21,320 nucleotides of DNA from Phoronis australis (taxonomy: Eukaryota; Phoronida; Phoronidae), in NCBI GenBank assembly GCA_002633005.1, contig NMRA01000331.1, forward strand, positions 342,267 to 363,586. Reading direction: 5' to 3'. The notes beneath the pieces are model-generated. The model made no database searches. It was not told where the DNA came from and was given only the letters and a program-made list of their open reading frames with translations. Both the position numbers and the translations under genes were made by a program. Of the stretch, positions 9,396-18,242 are shown piece after piece. Numbering within the stretch: position 1 is the stretch's first letter; each line of letters starts with the position of its first letter.

Positions 9396-10113
9396 ATGCC
9401 ACACTGTTGCTGCGTACCAGGATGTACTAATTATCGGTTCACGTGCGCTTTGGGAGTACCTTTGCATCGCTTTCCAACGGATGACACACTTAGTCGTACT
9501 TGGCTCGTTAGTGTGAAGAACGCAGCGTTACCCGTCCACGCAACGTACCAAGCAGTGGAGAATTACCGTGTGTGTGGCAAGCACTTTCTGCCGTCCGATT
9601 ATGAAAGGGATTTGTACGCTGAACTGATGAAGGTCCCTGCGAAACAACGTCTGAAAAAGGATGCCATTCCGTCTGTGTTGATTCCGGCAGTGCCAGTGGA
9701 GGCACTTCATCTACTGTCACCCGTGCCTCCGAACGTACCCCAGAGCGTGCAATTCCTGGAACCAGTAGTGATTCGCCCTGTGCTGTTTTCTCCAGCCCAG
9801 AGCCTCTAAGCAGCCCTGCAGCGATATTGAGTAGTGGGAGTGATCACAGGCTCAGTTCGACACCCAGTGAAGTGGACAGTTCGTCGTCCAGTGAACAGAT
9901 CGGTGAGACAAACTTTGATAAGTTTATTGTGGACTTGTCTAAAGTGTTGGAGCTATTTAGAAGGTGCCCGGTGTGTGGCGAAGGAGTCACACGACACGGT
10001 GTAAGCAGTTTGGGTGCTCAGGTCACCATCCAGTGGGAGTGTGTCACGGGACACTCTGGCAAGTGGGACAGTTGTTCCTCTGTCCGTGGTATGCCGGAGG
10101 TCCACTTAACCAT
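9396..10113 (+). pseudogene. THAP-domain transposase fragment (Kolobok-like)
   Basis: The start ATG at 9396 opens a THAP zinc-binding DNA-recognition domain of about 95 residues. Cys ligands lie in HCCCVPGC; the conserved HRFP, Trp (TWL) and C-x2-H (VCGKHF) follow, and DAIPSVL stands where the AVPTIF box ends the domain. The frame must shift near 9681: from there frame 2 gives a Ser/Thr-rich linker (SGSASGGTSS...), then FDKFIVDLSKVLELFRRC and a Cys/His cluster, CPVCG...WECVTGHSGKWDS...RGMPEV, as found before the catalytic core of these transposases. Sequence after about 10113 is antisense to the opposing ORF, so the core is deleted. THAP would bind the transposon ends. The continuous 9396-9809 frame ending in TAA is a frameshift product. 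Confidence 0.7.
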
Positions 10114-10413
10114 GTCCAGTAGTGGCTTGGCCTCGTCAAACTCTGAACAGCAGAAGCATTCTATTGAGGTAGGCATAACAACGCACACAGTGCATTTGCA
10201 CCAAGATGTGTCACCACGTCTATCCTCAGTAGCCGCCTCGTTTCTCTCAGCAGTTGCCTGTGCCTGTGCGTACTCTGCCTCGTTATACTCGGGCTCAAAC
10301 ATGTACCCACCCACTGAATGTCCGTGAAAAAATTCCTCGTCACCACTGCTGTGAACAAGGTCTTCGTCACTCACACTACTGTCACTGTGATACGGGTCAC
10401 TGACTCCAGCCAT
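10111..10413 (-). CDS. P2X7-ballast-like zinc-binding protein, 3' truncated
   Basis: From the ATG at 10413 (an ATG six codons upstream at 10431 is also in frame) about 101 codons encode an acidic N-terminus (SDSSVSDEDLVHSSGDEE), then GGYMFEPEY, then a Cys cluster: WCKC..C (W71, C72, C74, C77) and ECFCCSE (C86, C88, C89). The combination of GYMFEPEY and WCxCxxC...ECxCC is that of invertebrate proteins annotated as P2X purinoceptor 7-like, related to the zinc/GDP-binding cytoplasmic ballast of P2X7; no channel segments are present. It lies inside the Kolobok-like element and converges on the transposase. From about 10110 the open frame continues only as antisense of the transposase, so the domain's C-terminal half was lost in the internal deletion. 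Function in the transposon is unknown. Confidence 0.65.
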
Positions 10414-10590
10414 TTTCAGCTTACAACACATTAAACAATCCCTAAATCCAACATAGTTGAGTTCTCTACTAACCTATCTTGCCGCAGAATACTCGCCGAT
10501 GGAAAGTGGTGGCGACAATTGTTGAAAAACAGCACAAAACAAAAGTGGAATAGAACAGATTTGCACGGTAAAGTCAACGCAAAACCAAGT

Positions 10591-10747
10591 GGCGCGAAAT
10601 GCTTGCCTCCTAAAACGTCACTTCCGGAGTAGCGGAGGAGTAATAAATAAAATTATGAAAAGCTGTAATTAAGTGGATAATATGTCTAGGATAACCAACC
10701 AACCTTATTTTAGCTCAAAATGACATGGAAAAAGGTTGCCTTCGCCT
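10591..10747. repeat. Right terminal inverted repeat of Kolobok-like element (157 bp)
   Basis: Inverted partner of 9131-9287; it ends GGTTGCCTTCGCCT next to TTAA (10748-10751). Confidence 0.85.
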
Positions 10748-10751
10748 TTAA
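10748..10751. repeat. TTAA target-site duplication, right
   Basis: TTAA immediately after the right inverted repeat. Confidence 0.8.
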
Positions 10752-11152
10752 GGTAACTGGAAATGTTGCATTACCTTTAACTCCAGATATGCAGGTACCT
10801 GTGTGATTGATGTTCTATTCCCAGATGGGATTGATTTGACTCAGTGTACAGAGTTTGTCCTTTTTGGAAGGGGAAAGCATTGTAAATGAGGAGTTGTGAT
10901 TGGCTGCTGAGCTCAATGGGGTACTCATTGCTCTTGTACAATAGATCAATTCATATGACTGAACGTATACAGGTACATGCAGCAGTGTACAGAAGTGGAT
11001 CGTAGATGCACATTGATACAGTACTTCACCTCTTTCTTAAGCAAAAACCTCACAATGACTACTAATTGGTACTCTGGTTTAGTGTGTCCATGTGTTTACT
11101 GGGCACTCTTCTCACACAACTTAACGATAAAGAGGACAAACTTTACCAACAG

Positions 11153-11261
11153 AGTATATAAAACACTTTGAAATCCCTATACCTATGTTCGGTCAGTTCT
11201 TTCAACCCAGAAATCACTTCTCAACTGGCTAATGAATAAATTGAGAGCAATTCCAGATTGG
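11153..11261 (+). promoter_or_regulatory. Possible TATA promoter with first untranslated exon
   Basis: A TATATAAAA sequence lies at about 11154-11162. About 100 bases downstream ATTG|GTAAGT (11262) is a good donor site. A start near 11185 would give a short leader exon. No coding exon can be linked to it, and the surrounding 10752-11343 holds no other supported gene. Composition alone could produce this, so it is a weak call. Confidence 0.2.
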
Positions 11262-11343
11262 TAAGTGGTCTAAATCAAAACTTCGCTTCTTGGATGGAAC
11301 TTGGGTTTTAAGTGAGTTCAATTGAAAGTATTTGAAACTTGAT

Positions 11344-11699
11344 AAGAGCAACGGGGAGCGTTGAAATGCAGACACGAATGCACCGCAAATGGTATGATTC
11401 TAGGGGTGTATATTTCTATCATAAAAGTGGCCATTAGATGGTGCAAAATATGTTGAATCCTCCTTAAAACGAGACATGTCATTGCTTCTTTAATAAAAAG
11501 CTATTTACCAAATTTCAAAAAATCCATCAAGGAACTTCAGCAAAACAGAGAAAACAGGAAAAATGACATTGCCACTAGGAGGCATAGCATAAGGTCGGAT
11601 CCATCTAAGTAGTTGTCCTCAACGTCTTTTGTCAACTTCATATAAATACATTTGCTAAATTTCATAAAGATCCAGCAGTGGGTTTAGGAAATACAGCTA
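11344..11699 (+). mobile_element. Pearl-like (Helentron-associated) element, left half
   Basis: It starts AAGAGCAACGGGGAGCGTTG, the same 5' end as the element at 17822. Core monomers follow: a C-type (GGCCATTAGATGGTGC near 11431) and an A-type (TGCCACTAGGAGGC near 11572). The A monomer breaks off at ATACAGCTA, where a TA-flanked transposon is inserted, and resumes at 15903. Non-coding. Confidence 0.6.
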
Positions 11700-11701
11700 T
11701 A

Positions 11702-12571
11702 CTCTTGAGTTCCGAATAACCGATCTGTAAGTTCATTTATTTCAGACTCGTTTTCCAGTCTATACGACGCTTATTCGGGTCTCTACGTTTGTTAATTTTC
11801 TAACTTTTTTCCATGTTCCACGATTATTAGGTTCAGCAAGTTCACAATTTCTATTTCATTAAATACCAATTTGGTACACAAAACTAAACACCGAGTATCG
11901 TACCTTGGTCCCAAGAAGAAGTGAATTCGCTGTAAACTTCTGGACCAAGAGACAATCAGTTCAAAGTTTGTAATTTAGAAGAGCTATGTACGACTCCATG
12001 TTACGGAAGTCACATTAAAAGATTTTATTCGCTAAAATATACTACTGTTCGTTTCAAAGCGTAAAATAATCGGACTCCCAAGCAAGGGTTTATGCAGCGG
12101 CCGTCTGTTGGACAGCCAGAATGTTACTATTTTGGACGGGTTCGACGGGATCCATAAGATTTTGTTGGAAAAATTTAAAAAAGCTTGAAATGATGACCTC
12201 TTTCTCAATATTAACGGCTTGTCGCCAGTCGTTCAAAGAAATAGGCCATCAGTAATTTCAGAAATGAAAAATTTAGTCCACAAAAAGAGCTTTCTTAGAG
12301 CATTTTTCAATATTGCGTGCCCCGTGACACAGATCGGTGTTGCCGGCAGCTCAACATACATATGAATCAAAACGCTTTCGACGAGTTTCTTTGGCTGATC
12401 CAATATTTATTTATGATTGCACCCTGTGAAAAACTGGCAAGCCGATACAACTCTTCACTGTGTCTGTTCCCGACGTTTGCGTTTGCGGGGGGAGTAATTC
12501 CGAGATTTTGCACAGCCAGTGTCATCTGAGGTTTCCACCATGATTGACATGCGCATTCTGCACACTTACTC
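11702..12571. other. Left part of the TA transposon, no recognised gene
   Basis: AT-rich. Short frames at 12317-12529 (+) and 12573-12367 (-) overlap and resemble nothing known. CAGTCTATAC (about 11758) and GGGTCTCTAC (about 11777) echo the subterminal repeats of the right end. Confidence 0.35.
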
Positions 12572-12934
12572 ATGTCGTCTGCCGCGCAAAAGCCTAAAGA
12601 ATTCGAGGATTATTTTACAAACCAAGAGATGTTCCAGACAGACATCGATTCAGATGCTGGTACGACAAATAATCCAGATACAGACATGGACTGTCGTGAT
12701 AACGCGGCCAGTCAACAAAGTGCAAGTACCCGTGCAATTAATGAACGGTGCAGAGCCTTTCAATCAACAAAGTACAGACAAGTTGCCGACAACAATCATC
12801 AGGCATTAGCATTTTTTACAATTCGCTCCAACTTGAGAATAGATTGTTTTTATGAACAGGAAGAATGGATTTATGACAATCTTGAAAATGACATAGTTGC
12901 CGACGTTCGACAATCCAGTCGATATCTTTACTGA
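12572..12934 (+). CDS. Hypothetical protein, 120 codons, in the TA transposon
   Basis: The ATG at 12572 opens an uninterrupted frame ending in TGA at 12934. The product is rich in Asp, Gln and Ser at its N-terminus (FQTDIDSDAGTTNNPDTDMD) and more hydrophobic near the end (CFYEQEEWIYDNLENDIV). No domain, signal peptide or membrane segment is recognised. Its place in the middle of the 4.2-kb TA-flanked element makes it a candidate N-terminal part of that element's protein, but it shows no catalytic motif. A chance frame is possible. Short Cys-containing frames follow at about 13096-13219 (plus strand, YERCARHEIERNQRLDCQEH). Confidence 0.3.
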   Translation: MSSAAQKPKEFEDYFTNQEMFQTDIDSDAGTTNNPDTDMDCRDNAASQQSASTRAINERCRAFQSTKYRQVADNNHQALAFFTIRSNLRIDCFYEQEEWIYDNLENDIVADVRQSSRYLY

Positions 12935-13819
12935 AATTGATTTCTACTTGCTCTCCCGTCCAAATGAATGGAAACGCACGTGAATCGGTTTGTTTACCAT
13001 ACCTTAAATTAGATATTCAAGATGGTGGACGTAGTCGTGGTCGTGGACTTGTATGTTGGGCAATTCTGCAAGAAATCTCAATTTCTGGCCCTGTAAAATT
13101 TTAGATATGTCGACTTCTTGACGTCGAATTCTGACAAACATTACAAGGGTATTAACTATGAACGTTGTGCAAGACATGAGATTGAGAGAAATCAAAGGCT
13201 TGACTGTCAGGAACATGTATGATAAAAATGCGACTCATTTTACCAAGACACTTTATTGTCTTTATTCTGACTGTTGCCTTCATGGAAGACTGGACGTTGC
13301 TGCTGAAATCTTTACCTCCGTGTTATAGTTTTTGGACTTAGTCGACATTGGCATCTTGGCATTTTTTGAGTAAAATGATTCCACATACTGTCTGAAACAC
13401 GTCTGTATAGACTTCCATTTAAAGTTATTGAATAAACAAATGGTCTTTGTTTTAGCAATGACACTTTTATTCCACTTCACTGTACTATTTTATTGCGTAG
13501 GTGTATACACCACTGTAATAATTTAACTATCAGACACTATTTGCTTCTTTGCACTATTACTCCCATCTATATCATTATTAGATTTTGCACTTCCTATTAT
13601 TTCGTCTACAGTCACTAGATTTTACGAAATGTAGAATATAAATAGGTAAATAAAACAACAAGAATGGATCAACTGAAATTTTTGCATGTAATAACATCCT
13701 TTGTCAACAGAAACAGAAATAAAGTAAAATCAAACACTATATGACAATTGACATTTCAGATATGGTGTAATGAATGATACATTTTTGCGTAAAAAATTCA
13801 GTGATACAATTTAAGAAGT
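12935..13819. other. Mostly non-coding stretch with short unassigned frames
   Basis: On the plus strand, about 13096-13219 reads YVDFLTSNSDKHYKGINYERC..., which looks protein-like but is too short to name. An RG-rich frame (DGGRSRGRGL) lies at about 13020-13050. The remainder is AT-rich with no recognised feature. Confidence 0.3.
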
Positions 13820-15667
13820 TTTTATGTTCCATCCATGAGGTTCTAGTGTATTGAGCTAGTCTATCCAATATTGTTCTGTTTTATTTGTACAGAAAGATCT
13901 TGAATATTATGGTTTTCGGAATTGAAATGATTACCTATAGTATCAGAAATGTTTTTATGTATTATGTTAAATCCATGATTACGAAACCGAGTTTGTAGAT
14001 TATGTTGAGTTTGTCCTACGTATTGGATAGAACATTTTTTACAAGGTATAAGGTAAATAATATTGTTGGTGAAGCAATCAGAATATTATTTTATTTCAAA
14101 GTTTTCATTGGTTTGGGAAGATTGGAAAAAAGTGCTATTGTTGATAAAGTTACACATTTTACACCTAGTTTTGTTACATTGTGTGTTGACAATAGGTTTT
14201 TCAGTTTGGTTTATATTATCGATATTAGCTTTAACTACCCGGTAAATAATTTTTTAGATTTTTACATTTTCTCCAACAAAATATAGGTGGACGAGGAAAT
14301 AGGTTTTTCATTTGAGGGGAAATATGCAGCGTGGAAAGATGTTTTCTGAAGATGTGGCTAATTCCGTTTAAACATGGATTGAACATAGTTAGGTATTCTA
14401 TTAGTAGTATTGCCTTTAGTTTTAGTTCTTAAAGATTCATTTCGTGTGATTGAACGGACTTTGTCAAACTGTTTCTGTATAAGATGTAAGGGGAAATGAC
14501 GTTGAACTAGATAGTATTTGAGTTCTTTTAAACGGTTATTAAAGGAAGTTTCTTGTGAACAAATGCATCAAATTCTTAGGTTAAGGCTATATGCATCAAA
14601 TTCTTAGGGCAAGGCTATATGGAAGGCTTTTCTTGCAATGAAAGGGATGACACGAGTGATATGACAGATATTGGTGTTTGTCAGCTTCTTTACAGAATAA
14701 GTCAGTTTCTAGCTTATCATTAATAAGAATAACAGTTACATCTAAAAATAGACTTTGTTTTGAGAAATATCATGAGTGTGCTTTATAGCAGGGTGAAATT
14801 TGTTAATATTTTCTAAAAATACATCTAATTTTTGTGGGCCATGGGTCCAGATCATAAAAATGTCACCAATGTATCTTAGCCAGAGAAGAGGTTTTTCAGA
14901 GCAAGATTTGATGAAGCTGATTTCAAGATTTCCCATAAAAAGGTTGGCAAAAGTAGGAGCAACCCTAGTGCCCATAGCTGTGCCTAATATTTTGAGATAG
15001 TGATTATTATTAAAGGTAAAATGATTCATGGTAAGCACATGTTCAAGAAGAGAGCGAATAAAAGATGTAGGTACATTAGGATATTTCGTTGACTAAGAAA
15101 CTTGGTACAGGCTTCTATGCCTTCATGTTGAGGAATATTAGTGTATAAGCTTTTAACATCAAGAGTTACGAGAAGGGCATTTTTAACTATATTAAGAAAA
15201 TGATTCGTATCTTTAACATATGAAGGAAGGGTGGGGACAAATTGCTGAAGATAGTAGTCATCAAACTGAGGAATTTTTTCTGTAGGGCAGTTGTTGCTGG
15301 CTATAATTGGGCATCCAGGATTACCTTCTTTGTGGATTTTAGGAATGAGGTAGTTTTTGGTGTCTTTGTCAATGTGACCTAAATGGAAAGCATTCAAAAT
15401 AGTTTTAGTTATAAGGCTGATATGTTTTGTGTTGGGGTTATTATCTAAAAGTTTGTAGTATGCTGTGTCATTAAGTTGTCGGAGAGCCTCGTCAATATAT
15501 TTCTGCTTGTCCATTATAACAACTGCTGACCCTTTATCAGCTGGTTTAATTATGATTTCTTTCTTTTTAGCAAGATCTGTGAGGGCACCTTTTTCGGACT
15601 TAGTAATATTTGTAGTTTTGCTTTTTGTAATTAATAACGTCATTAGTAATAGCAAATTTGTTATCAA
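13820..15667 (-). pseudogene. Penelope-like element: RT plus GIY-YIG endonuclease, 5' truncated
   Basis: Read from 15667 leftward. RT begins with KKKEIIIKPADKGSAVVIMD (about 15570), then FHLGHIDKDTKNYLIPKIHK, LLVTLDVKSLYTNIPQHEG, LGTAMGTRVAPTFANLF and LLWLRYIGDIFMIW. The Penelope RT loop should hold two Asp; here the first is Gly (GGT at 14865-14867). After the thumb (SHIFRKHLSTLHISPQMKN, about 14360) comes a Cys cluster (TRCKMC) and then the GIY-YIG domain: YLIPCKKCSIQYVGQT (about 14004-14055), TRFRNH and EQYWID.LNTLEPHG (about 13865-13825). These elements copy RNA into DNA at an endonuclease nick. Frameshifts near 15095, 14740 and 14575, several stops and the lost Asp make it dead. The N-terminal region is missing. 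Confidence 0.85.
14563..14618. repeat. 28-bp tandem duplication inside the Penelope-like element
   Basis: ATGCATCAAATTCTTAGG starts at 14563 and again at 14591, giving two 28-bp copies with one or two differences. It shifts the minus-strand reading frame and is one of the inactivating lesions. Confidence 0.8.
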
Positions 15668-15890
15668 TGTTACTATTCCAGTCTATACTATTTTTAATTT
15701 TCCACAAAGTTCCTGTCTATACCATTATTCCATTCAATACTATTATTAATTTTTTCGCCAATTTCCAGTCTATACTATTATTTTACTTTTCTAGTGTTTG
15801 GTTCTATACTATTATTGGAGTCTCTACTATTATTAGAAATCGTGAAATTTTTCGGTCTATACTATTATTGCTGTCTCAACAACTATTCGG
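15668..15890. repeat. Subterminal degenerate repeats, TCTATACTATTATT family
   Basis: About seven copies of a motif like GTCTATACTATTATT, spaced roughly 25-45 bp, are seen: near 15680, 15717, 15736, 15768, 15803, 15823 and 15855. They sit just inside the right inverted repeat of the TA-flanked transposon. Such arrays often serve as transposase binding sites; that role is an inference. Confidence 0.6.
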
Positions 15891-15902
15891 AACTCGAAAG
15901 TA

Positions 15903-16349
15903 GGCGCAAAAAACACCACTAGGAGGCACCACAATAGGGGAAGTCGTCGGAAAATCATGGTCAACTGTCCTCTTCACACTAACATCATCATATGCCAATT
16001 TTCACAAACATCCTTAGATTGGTTTGGTTGATAGAGGAGCGGATGCCAAGAACAGACCAGAAAACAGCAACTAGAAAACAGTAAAAATGGCCACTAAATG
16101 GCGCAAAATACGTCGAATCCATCCGAAAATGGGAACATGCCATTGATTCTTTAATAAAAAGCTATCTGCCAAGTTTCGTGTGGTTAGCTTCATATACCCT
16201 AAAGTGGGTTTAGGAGATACGGCTTAGTGCCAAAACAAAACTACCAGTAGGAGATGCCACATTAGTCAAAGTTGTCATCGTCAACCATCCTCTTCACACT
16301 GAAAACATACTCCAATTTTCAAAATCATCCTTAAAATGGTTTGGTTGAT
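15903..16349 (+). mobile_element. Pearl-like element, right half of the split copy
   Basis: It continues the A monomer (GGCGCAAAAAACACC), then holds a B monomer (CCACTAGGAGGCACC at 15917), a C monomer (GGCCACTAAATGGCGC, about 16088) and a second B-like monomer (AGTAGGAGATGCC, about 16247). The C monomers here and at 11431 share CTTTAATAAAAAGCTAT, unlike those at 18532-19435, so the two elements belong to different subfamilies. It ends at GGTTTGGTTGAT, where gag-like sequence begins. Confidence 0.6.
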
Positions 16350-16616
16350 GACGTGGTTGAAGCCATGAGAAAACGCTTTGGTGTTTCTTCTGGAGTGCCG
16401 CGGGTGGATCCATTACAATTCCAATCTGTGTCACAAAAGCATGCCAAGTCCCTTCACCAGTGGGCTGACAGGCTCTATCATTTCTATTTGTTGACAAGCC
16501 TTCATCCTTCTGACAATAACCGGCAATTTTCTATACTCAGGTTTTGCCTTGGGTTACCAGTAACTGACCAGCTAAAAGCTCACCATGGAGTAGTTGAATT
16601 AGTTGATTTTAGTTGA
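16341..16616 (+). pseudogene. Retroelement gag-like fragment
   Basis: The open frame encodes about 80 residues resembling the retrotransposon gag core: VVEAMRKRFGVSSGVPRVDP, then SLHQWADRLYHF, then FSILRFCLGL and a C-terminal QLKAHH. The pattern (basic-F-G, an S-x-x-W-A-D-R helix, and R-F-C-x-G-L) is that of Gypsy-type gag domains. The first few codons come from the end of the pearl-like element, so the ATG is not a natural start. No protease or RT follows, making this an isolated fragment. It is unrelated to the gag at 6482-7440. Confidence 0.5.
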
Positions 16617-16739
16617 ATCCAACTAATCCCCAGATATCTTAACCTATCTAGCCCTGAGCTATTCAACTAATTCTGCTAACTGTAGCACCATCTGAAGTAT
16701 TACTGGCATTGTGAAAATGAGACCGTAGAGTCACTGACT

Positions 16740-17185
16740 TGCCTTCAGGTGGCGCAGCAATTAGTGGGTAGTTGAAATGTGTATTTGGTGTCTCTCAAGT
16801 TGAGAGCCTTTTGTCTGTAAGCAGGTGGCACAGTGATTAGTAGGAATAGTTGAATTAGTTGAAATGCAGGTTTGGTGTCCCTAAAATTGTGAGCTTGTTG
16901 ATGATGTCATGTAAATCATCTACCAGCCCACAGATGGTGTATCGATTAGTTAGAATAGTTGAACTAGTTGAAATGCTTGTTCTGTGTCTCAAATTGTGAG
17001 CCTGGTGAACCTTGTGTTGGCGTCATGTATGTTATCTGTCTGCCTGCAGGTGGCGCAGCGATTGGTTGGAATAGTTGACTTTGTTGAAATGCGTGTTCTG
17101 TGTCTCTCAAGTTGTGAGCCTGTTGCAGACGTCTTTATCCATGTGGCGCAGAGGTAGCTATAAATATTTGAATTTGCTTGGAACT
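16740..17185 (+). repeat. Degenerate tandem repeats of about 75-120 bp
   Basis: Five units start with a version of GGTGGCGCAGCGATTAG (16748, 16824, 16932, 17049, 17142). Each goes on with GGAATAGTTGAATTAGTTG-like and GTGTCTCTCAAGTTGTGAGCC-like segments. Unit length is irregular (76, 108, 117 and 93 bp). The TTAGTTGAA motif also recurs from 16596 to 16625 and at 17321. Non-coding; 16618-17333 holds no gene. Confidence 0.6.
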
Positions 17186-18192
17186 AAACGCTGACATTTT
17201 GAAGATCATTTACGTGTGCATGAAGTCACCACTTCATCTTTCTTTGCAGTAACATGCTTTAGCGCCTTCTATTGCCAGTATGTATAAGAGTAAGAGAAAA
17301 ACTAGCATAGGGGCACTGTAATTAGTTGAACTAGGGGAGAGTGGGGTAAAACAGCCCACTGAGTAAGACGGCCACTTCCTCAGTTTTCTAGCTTAACAAG
17401 GCTGACGCCAGGTGGCTACTACACTGTTTTATTGCTCGACTGATAGGGGTCGTAACCACATATTGACGCGAATCTAGCAGAACTGCAGATGTTGTCGCAA
17501 GAAATATTTGATGCCCATCGAAGTTAGGTGAATACCTCCCTTTCGTAACATATTTCGAAAATGTAATGTACGAAATAAACTTGATTGTGTAATTAAGCTT
17601 AACAGTAATGCCTTATGAATGAGAAAATGACAACAAAATTTAAATGACCTTAACTAGTTTTCTCAAAGCATTCTTGATTGTGGTGACATCATTAACGGGT
17701 AAGACGGACACCTGGGTAGTGGGATAAGACGGACAGGGGGACCGTTTCACCCCTTACATATTTAATAGACAGCAGAAATAATTTTTAATGTTTTTTTGTA
17801 GATAATGCCACGGAAATATACAAGAGCAACGTGGAGCGTTGAAATGCGCCCACAACTGCACCGCATACGGTATCCTTCTAGGGTTGTTTATAGGTACCAT
17901 AAAGTGGCCAGTAGAGGGCATACTTTGCAAAATGGAAAGGCATGGTCATTGTCTCCTCAATAGGCTAGGGCCAAAATGTGAGTAATCTTCATAATACAAG
18001 CACATCCTATACACCAGTTGCTTAAAGCACCACAGAAACATAGAATTAAAAACAAATTTACCAACATACGAGATTAGCACAGCATTAGAATGCCAGAAAC
18101 AAATTTCTACTTGGAACTTTTCCTTCACAGTCACGAAGTAACACAAAGTATACACCTGAAGACCTATGAAAATACAGAGGTCAATGTAAAAT

Positions 18193-18242
18193 ACTAAAAT
18201 TGCCACTAGAGGCAAATACTAAAATTGCCACTAGAGGCATAC
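18193..18242. repeat. 25-bp tandem duplication at the start of the array
   Basis: ACTAAAATTGCCACTAGAGG occurs at 18193 and again at 18218. Confidence 0.8.

Larger units (their letters stand above)
9131..10747. mobile_element. Kolobok-like DNA transposon, internally deleted, TTAA target duplication
   Basis: The 1617-bp element is bounded by TTAA on both sides (9127-9130 and 10748-10751) and by inverted repeats of 157 bp (9131-9287 and 10591-10747). Both arms start AGGC(A/G)AAGGCAACC and end at the same inner point, GCGCC. Between the arms is a THAP-domain transposase fragment on the plus strand facing a zinc-binding ORF on the minus strand. TTAA duplication plus a THAP transposase fits the Kolobok superfamily; piggyBac also uses TTAA but lacks THAP. 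Most of the transposase core is absent, so it would need a helper element to move. Confidence 0.75.
11702..15900. mobile_element. 4.2-kb TIR transposon with TA target duplication, inserted in a pearl-like element
   Basis: The ends are CTCTTGAGTTCCGAATA (11702) and, reading inward from the right, CTTTCGAGTTCCGAATA (15900). TA flanks both sides (11700-11701 and 15901-15902). Removing the insert and one TA restores ATACAGCTATAGGCGC, matching the uninterrupted monomers of the sister element (ATACAGCCATAGGCGC at about 18791 and 19243). The insert therefore moved as one unit. TA duplication fits Tc1/mariner-like and a few other superfamilies; no transposase family was recognised. A Penelope-like element occupies 13820-15667, apparently nested within. 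Subterminal repeats fill 15668-15890. Confidence 0.65.

Noticed and set aside
10018-10327. Long open frames crossing the deletion point on both strands
   Set aside because: The parts beyond about 10110 on each strand are antisense to the other gene; only 9396-10113 (+) and 10413-10111 (-) look like protein families.
9131-10747. piggyBac assignment for the TTAA element
   Set aside because: The TIRs are long (157 bp) and the transposase starts with a THAP domain, which fits Kolobok rather than piggyBac.
10977-11171. 64-codon plus-strand ORF
   Set aside because: No domain, biased composition or splice support; it overlaps the possible TATA box and looks like chance.
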